64,000 nt of DNA, from contig FJUW01000022.1 of NCBI GenBank assembly GCA_900074885.1, forward strand, positions 529,467 to 593,466. The letters run 5' to 3'. The notes below the pieces were generated by a model. It had not been told where the DNA came from and ran no database searches. It saw only the letters and a program-made list of their open reading frames with translations. This DNA is from Rhynchosporium graminicola. Lineage: Eukaryota; Ascomycota; Leotiomycetes; Helotiales; Ploettnerulaceae. The position numbers and the translations under genes were made by a program. This document shows, one piece after another, positions 59,679 through 64,000 of this stretch. Each line of letters starts with the position of its first letter. The first letter of the stretch is position 1.

Positions 59679-60650
59679 ATGCCTCCTAAGAAGGCTTAGC
59701 CGGCTCTTATAACTTCACCGGAATACCCTCGCAGCCCTTCTGATTCCGTACCTACTATAGAATTAATTCAATCGATTGAAGAACGTTAATTATATATAGA
59801 ATCGACTACTCGGGAGCTCTCTATCGGTATTAGTCGAATCGAGTAGATATTTACCGAGTTTTTATATACTTAGGCATAATCGGTAAATCTTATACCTTCG
59901 GCAAACTCGGTATTATAATTACCGATAGAACCTACCCTTAAACGCTCTTTAATTAATAATTTATAGACCTCTAGTAAGTCGCAACTAACTGAAAATATCG
60001 ATAATCTTAATATAGGGATTAACTTATCTTTTAGCTAATAGCGTACTTCTATTTAGGACCGACTAGAAGTTAATTCAGACTGATACCCGACTACGCGTGC
60101 CTGTAAAGCGCTAGTCTAGAGCTCTACTTCTAGCCTTATAAGAGGTTACTTAGAAATATAGTATCTCTCGGAAATTACGCCTTTCTCCTCTACTAAAGAG
60201 ATAATTTCAGTACTCGCTTCTTACTACCTTTCTGAACTCGAAACGGAGTAGTATCAGACTGAATTTCATAAGCTTTTAATAAAAAAGGAGTCCTTTTTGT
60301 AATTCCGTGCAAAGTTCTAAAGCTCAGTAATTCTTGGAGGTATAGCTGAATCAGAGTAGTATATTTACCTCTAGCTAAAGCTTACTATACGGCTACGTAT
60401 AGCTGCCGCTCTAATTAAGCACTCTTAGAGGACTGATTATTCAGCTATAGTCTCTTCTCTTACGGCACTCGATTAGAACTCTCTCGACTACCTTTAATAC
60501 CTCTAGCTCTACTAATAGTTAGTATGTCTTCTGAGCCCTTAATACCTATCGAGGAAGTATAGTGTTACTACTATAAGAAGCACGGTCACTATAAGAGCGA
60601 TTATCCGACCTTAAAGACGAAGAAGAAGTGATTTGCGGAAAGAGTAATTT
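59679..60650 (+). pseudogene. Gag-like ORF with zinc knuckle, RIP-mutated
   Basis: An ATG opens MPPKKA and then stops. Further on: FHKLLIKKESFL, FRAKF, SSVILGGIAESE and TIRLRIAAALIKHS, which is the usual retrotransposon Gag core. The end has CYYYKKHGHYKSDYP near 60563, a CCHC knuckle in which the second and last cysteines are now Tyr (TGY to TAY). All stops are TAA or TAG. No protease or RT follows before the LTR. Confidence 0.75.
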
Positions 60651-60778
60651 GCGTCTTACGCTTTAGATTAATAATTACTTAGATTTTGTTTAGAATTCGA
60701 CTTGATTTAACTCCCTTTTTTCGTTTTTTATTTGTCTTTAAAAGCTCGAGGGCGAGCTTTTATCTTGGAAGGGGGTAA

Positions 60779-60983
60779 TATAACGGCGTATAGTATACGT
60801 AGCAGATACGGGCTAGTATCGGTGCCTTAGATATACCCTCCTTGTATATATAGAAGGTGCAGACTCCTTTAGAGCTCTATATCTTTCTGTTTCCTTCGTA
60901 CCAGACTATATAAGGATCGTTCTTGACCTCCCTACTTGTTTTATTCCTGCTCGTATACTGTCTTGAGCCCTTGTGTCGTTACA
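60779..60983 (+). repeat. right LTR of the nested element
   Basis: 205 bp, starting TATAACGGCG and ending GTGTCGTTACA, the less-mutated end. It pairs with 58820-59024. Confidence 0.9.
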
Positions 60984-60988
60984 AAGGG
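60984..60988 (+). repeat. target-site duplication, right copy (AAGGG)
   Basis: Five bases directly after the right LTR, identical to 58815-58819. Confidence 0.85.
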
Positions 60989-62477
60989 CCCCTAATAGTC
61001 GTCCGGTAAGAATGCAGTTAATAAACAGATAGCTATTTACTCCGGTATTAATTAAGCTATTTATAGAGACTCCTAGCTTATTTATACTAACTATAGTCGA
61101 GTATATGAATTACTTACCTCCTATTAGGGAGTTAAAGTTAAGATTAGAGAGATGATACTTATATAGACCTAGGAAAGAGTTTTTACTTAGGCCTTATCGT
61201 TTCCCTTTAGTATTAGTCCAGATTCGGAAAGTATATCCTCTATTACTTCCTCGGTTACTCTTTCCTCTTCCGGAAATTCGTCGATTAATTAAACCTTAAG
61301 CGAGTTAAGGCAGTCTAGCTTAATATAACCGAGCTATCTATAGCTATAATACCTAAGAGGTTCTCCGGTTAAGGTAGTAAAGCGTTTTAGCGCGGAAAGA
61401 GTACTAGCTTATACTAGAGTAGAAGTATATATATATAGTACGGGAGTAGTTTATCGAGGGGCTAAGCTTAGAGACTAGTAAGGAATAGAACTAGTAGAGG
61501 TCGTAGTAGTAATAGTAAGCTTATAGTACTATACCTAAGTAATAGCTTTCTTAGGATAAGTACGTTCTGAGTTATAATAACACTTAGTATTAAAAGAAAA
61601 TAAAGATCTAACTATAGAAGTATAATCCTTATTCTATATTAGTTTAATAATAAGAGTTAAAGTATATAAGGATAGTATAATCTTATCTTATATATAGAAG
61701 AACTACTCCTTCTTTTTAACTTTATCTTAGATAATAGCGCTTTAAAATCGACTACGAAACTCAGCGAAGGTCTCGCGAGTATAACTAAGTTATTATATTT
61801 CTAAGTAGTAGAAAGCGTTATAATAATTATCTTCTTCTAAACTAGTAAGAAAGTTCTCCTCTAATAAAGAGATTATTTTATCGCTAGTCTTAAACTTATT
61901 AGTAAAGTACTAAAGCGTAAGATATTCCTTAGCTAATCTAATAACTAGTCCTTATATAAGAATATACCGGGAGAAGTCCGTAGAGTAATAGTTAGCGTTT
62001 ATAGCTAGCTAGTCTTATATCGATACTCTCTATTAGAGGAAAGTAAAGTCTAATCTATTATCTAGGAGTAGGATCTTCTTAGTAAGATAAGACTTCCTAA
62101 GGCGTGATTCTACTGATTTAGTACCGAGAGAGGGAGATAGTTTATTAGGAATAGTATCCTCTCTTTCGGTACTATATATCAGAATAGAGTTTATTAGCTT
62201 ATTAAACTCTAGTATACGCGGAGATTATAGTATTAGTTCTAGTAAGAGAGTCGAAGATAAGTAAGAGACCCCTATAAGGAACTTATCTTATATAGAGATT
62301 AGTTTATCTATAGTATCTTCTAGAGAGTTATTCTTTTCCTCTTAATCTACTAATTATTATAAGAGAGAATAGATCAGGTTCGAGTTATCTATAGTAATAA
62401 GAGTATTTAGCGATTATACTCCTAGGGAATTTCGCTTTTGTTTTCCTTTCTCTTTTAGTTAGTACTTCCTTAATAAG

Positions 62478-62960
62478 TGTTGGTATCACTCTGTCGTAGT
62501 ACGTACAATCAAGTAGTCTGCGTGAGCCAAAGTACAGTGATAATAGTAGTGGTATTATCTGTTGTATCGTGGCTGTCTTTCCTAGGTAGTCGAGACTCCG
62601 TAAGGGAGATATATCTGGCCGGCTAAACCCCGCGACTAACACGTGACTATGGACCAACATATGGACTAACACTAGGAGTACTTTAAAGTAGCTTCAAACT
62701 ATCTACTATAACGACTGGTCAGGTTTGGAGGTCTCTCCCTATTAGTAGAAACACTTACTACTAAGCGAGATTACACGAGTAGAGTTTAGGAGCCCCTTTT
62801 CATATATATACTTCCATTCTCTCTCTACTTCTTTACTCCTTAGTTATAGATTCTTAAGTGATTCTTACTACTTTATATTCATAGTAATATAAGGTCTTAT
62901 TACTTAAGTAGTTTTAAGACCTTTCTAGAGCAAGCGTTATATTATCTATAACTCTTTTAC
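62478..62960 (+). repeat. putative 5' LTR of a third retrotransposon
   Basis: Begins TGTTGGTATCAC, a common LTR start. The first 194 bp (to 62671, ending GACTAACA) are clearly richer in CG, CA and TG than the flanks. A CATATATATAC box near 62801 with a CT-rich start region follows, and the end may be near the CGTTATA at 62934-62940. The right boundary is uncertain: a shorter unit of 62478-62671 would also begin TG and end CA. Confidence 0.45.
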
Positions 62961-64000
62961 TTATATCTAGGAAGATAGTAAATATCTACTTATATTATAC
63001 TTCTATACCTAGAGCTACTAAACGCAGGAGACTACGCTATACAGAGAAGGCCTATACTAATTATAAACTTGAAGAATAGCACCTAAACCGAAGTAACCTA
63101 AGTCCGATAAATCGACTACTAGTTCTCCGACTCCCTCTACTTCCTATTCTTCAGCGACTCGTAATACTCGCTATAACCTACCTATCTCTATAGTAGAGAG
63201 TACTTGCGATAACGCCTCGTCCGAGTTAAGCTCCCTAACTCCTATTATAATTAACGAACTCACTAAGTCGCTAAACCTCCCCGATAATACCCCTATATTA
63301 ATAGTAACTATAAGTAACTTATAGGAAGACCGCGCTTACTAGCTATAAGAGGCAGAAAGGAAGCTCGCGAAAGAGAGATAATTAAACACTAACTTATCTG
63401 CAGAACTATACTAGTTATAGGACGAGTTCCTAGAACTACGCTAGTTAACTACTTAGCGCTCTACTAAGTCTATATCGTTTAATAACGTTTAATCGCGTAT
63501 AATACCGCTACTATTAATTAAAGAAGATAACGCTACTCTTACGCTTAATAATTATCATCGAGAATAATCTACCGGAGGAATATTATTAATATTATACGCT
63601 ATACGTATAGAGAAGATACCGAGCCTTCTAAATAAGCTCTCTAATAGAATCGACTACTCTTTAAAACTCTAGGAAGTGCAGATACGTAACGCCCTCCGGC
63701 GCTACTCTAGCTACTTTATCGATAAAGATTATTATAAAGATTAGTTACTTAACTAAACGGAAAGGATAGCTAGAACCTACTTAGAACCCTTATTCTTAGA
63801 ACTAGAATATAATAAAGAAGGTAGTATAATCGATTTACTCGATATAATTACTTAACTTATCTCCTTCTTATCTAATCTATATAACTAATAAACTATAAGA
63901 GCTAGCTACTCCGCGCTAAAGATAGATTATAAGTAGACCTTCTAAACGTTCTACTACGAGTTTTATACGCTAGCTCGTAAAGCTAGAGTAAATAATTAAT
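62961..64000 (+). mobile_element. Gag-like relic of a third LTR retrotransposon, cut by the window edge
   Basis: The + strand reads RNTRYNLPISIVESTCDNAS, then ITNELTKSLNLPDN-like text and LNNYHRE. Near the end come IDYSLKL, EVQIRNALRRYSSYFIDKDY, FLELEYNKEGSIIDLLDIIT, then TFYYEFYTLARKARVNN. This matches Gag proteins of fungal LTR elements, where a W..QIR.KL start and an F..FY.EF..LA end recur. It is full of TAA/TAG stops typical of RIP and continues past base 64000. Confidence 0.6.

Larger units (their letters stand above)
58820..60983 (+). mobile_element. complete Gag-only LTR retrotransposon (2.16 kb)
   Basis: LTR (58820-59024), internal region of 1754 bp, then LTR (60779-60983), flanked by AAGGG duplications. 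A purine tract (GGAAGGGGGTAA) abuts the right LTR. The internal region encodes only a Gag-like product and no pol, so it resembles a non-autonomous element. It lies inside and opposite to the larger gypsy element. Confidence 0.88.
53513..62477 (-). mobile_element. degenerate Ty3/gypsy LTR retrotransposon, interrupted by a nested insertion
   Basis: Pol order on the minus strand is RT, RNase H, integrase, chromodomain-like end, hence Ty3/gypsy. Gag-like text is at about 61000-62450, including a zinc-knuckle remnant near 61580 (SERTYPKK). RT lies at about 57960-57380, the integrase core at about 56190-55990, and SIRNLKNY and KIGYSYKLDLPSG (chromodomain-proximal end) near 55500-55390. Stops occur every 10-30 codons, nearly all TAA/TAG explained by C-to-T or G-to-A change, so it is inactive. 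The 3' LTR is at 53245-53512. No matching 5' LTR is found; the 5' end is replaced by a different LTR at 62478. The segment 58815-60988 is a later insertion. Confidence 0.82.

Noticed and set aside
62385..62672. 95-codon minus-strand open frame
   Set aside because: It spans the edge between an LTR-like block and RIP-mutated gypsy DNA, and the translation has no conserved features beyond the lysine-rich Gag end.
53240..62676. CTAGG next to both the LTR at 53245 and the LTR-like block ending at 62671, suggesting one element with target duplication
   Set aside because: The two terminal blocks are unrelated in sequence, so they cannot be the two LTRs of one element. A CTAG-containing 5-mer matches easily by chance in this TA-rich DNA.
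1..64000. tRNA or rRNA genes
   Set aside because: No cloverleaf with a GGTTCRANNCC-type B box and matching arms was found by eye; a tRNAscan run would settle it.

Overview
The window looks like nuclear DNA of a filamentous ascomycete (Pezizomycotina, probably Leotiomycetes by inference). Genes are split by short GT..AG introns of about 46-131 bp. The gene set is typical of such fungi: alternative oxidase, Ams1-type alpha-mannosidase, GH71 glucanase, PL26-type exo-rhamnogalacturonan lyase, Ctr copper transporter, Utp23, Ptc7-like phosphatase and a Caf120/Skg3-type PH protein. The last 11 kb is TA-rich, stop-riddled retrotransposon DNA with the transition-only mutation pattern of repeat-induced point mutation (RIP). 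I saw no tRNA, rRNA, CRISPR or bacterial-type operon.

Layout. 0.1-1.4 kb: hypothetical protein. 2.0-3.3 kb: PLP-dependent trans-sulfuration enzyme. 3.5-8.2 kb: a decaying accessory stretch with a broken fungal transcription factor (minus), an apparently intact alpha/beta hydrolase, an unassigned coding remnant and an NmrA-like pseudogene with two one-base deletions. 8.75-10.8 kb: Ser/Pro-rich protein with degenerate tandem repeats. 11.0-18.7 kb (all minus): GH71 glucanase, GH38 alpha-mannosidase and a small beta-carbonic anhydrase. 19.4-20.8 kb: Nudix hydrolase with one apparent frameshift. 22.4-26.3 kb: acidic hypothetical protein, Ctr copper transporter and GFA-domain protein. 27.8-29.0 kb: alternative oxidase. 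29.0-31.5 kb: no recognisable gene. 31.6-34.6 kb: secreted PL26-like lyase with an apparent frameshift, convergent with a DUF726 membrane hydrolase (35.3-38.9 kb). 39.5-42.4 kb (minus): Utp23 and mitochondrial PP2C. 44.6-48.7 kb: PH-domain Caf120/Skg3 homologue. 49.7-51.2 kb (minus): type I membrane protein.

At about 52.69 kb the composition changes abruptly to nested, RIP-mutated LTR retrotransposons. A minus-strand Ty3/gypsy element (3' LTR 53245-53512; RT, integrase and chromodomain-like segments still readable) is interrupted by a complete 2.16-kb LTR element at 58820-60983. That insert has two 205-bp LTRs and a perfect 5-bp target duplication (AAGGG), and its internal region codes only for Gag. 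A further element with a TGTTGG-type LTR and a Gag-like relic runs off the right edge.

Most of the genes are independent housekeeping or secreted-enzyme genes rather than one pathway. GH71, GH38 and PL26 suggest cell-wall and plant-wall polysaccharide turnover. The 2-8 kb stretch may be the remains of a small metabolic cluster. Several otherwise well-conserved genes each carry one missing base, so some apparent frameshifts may be sequence errors rather than true pseudogenisation.
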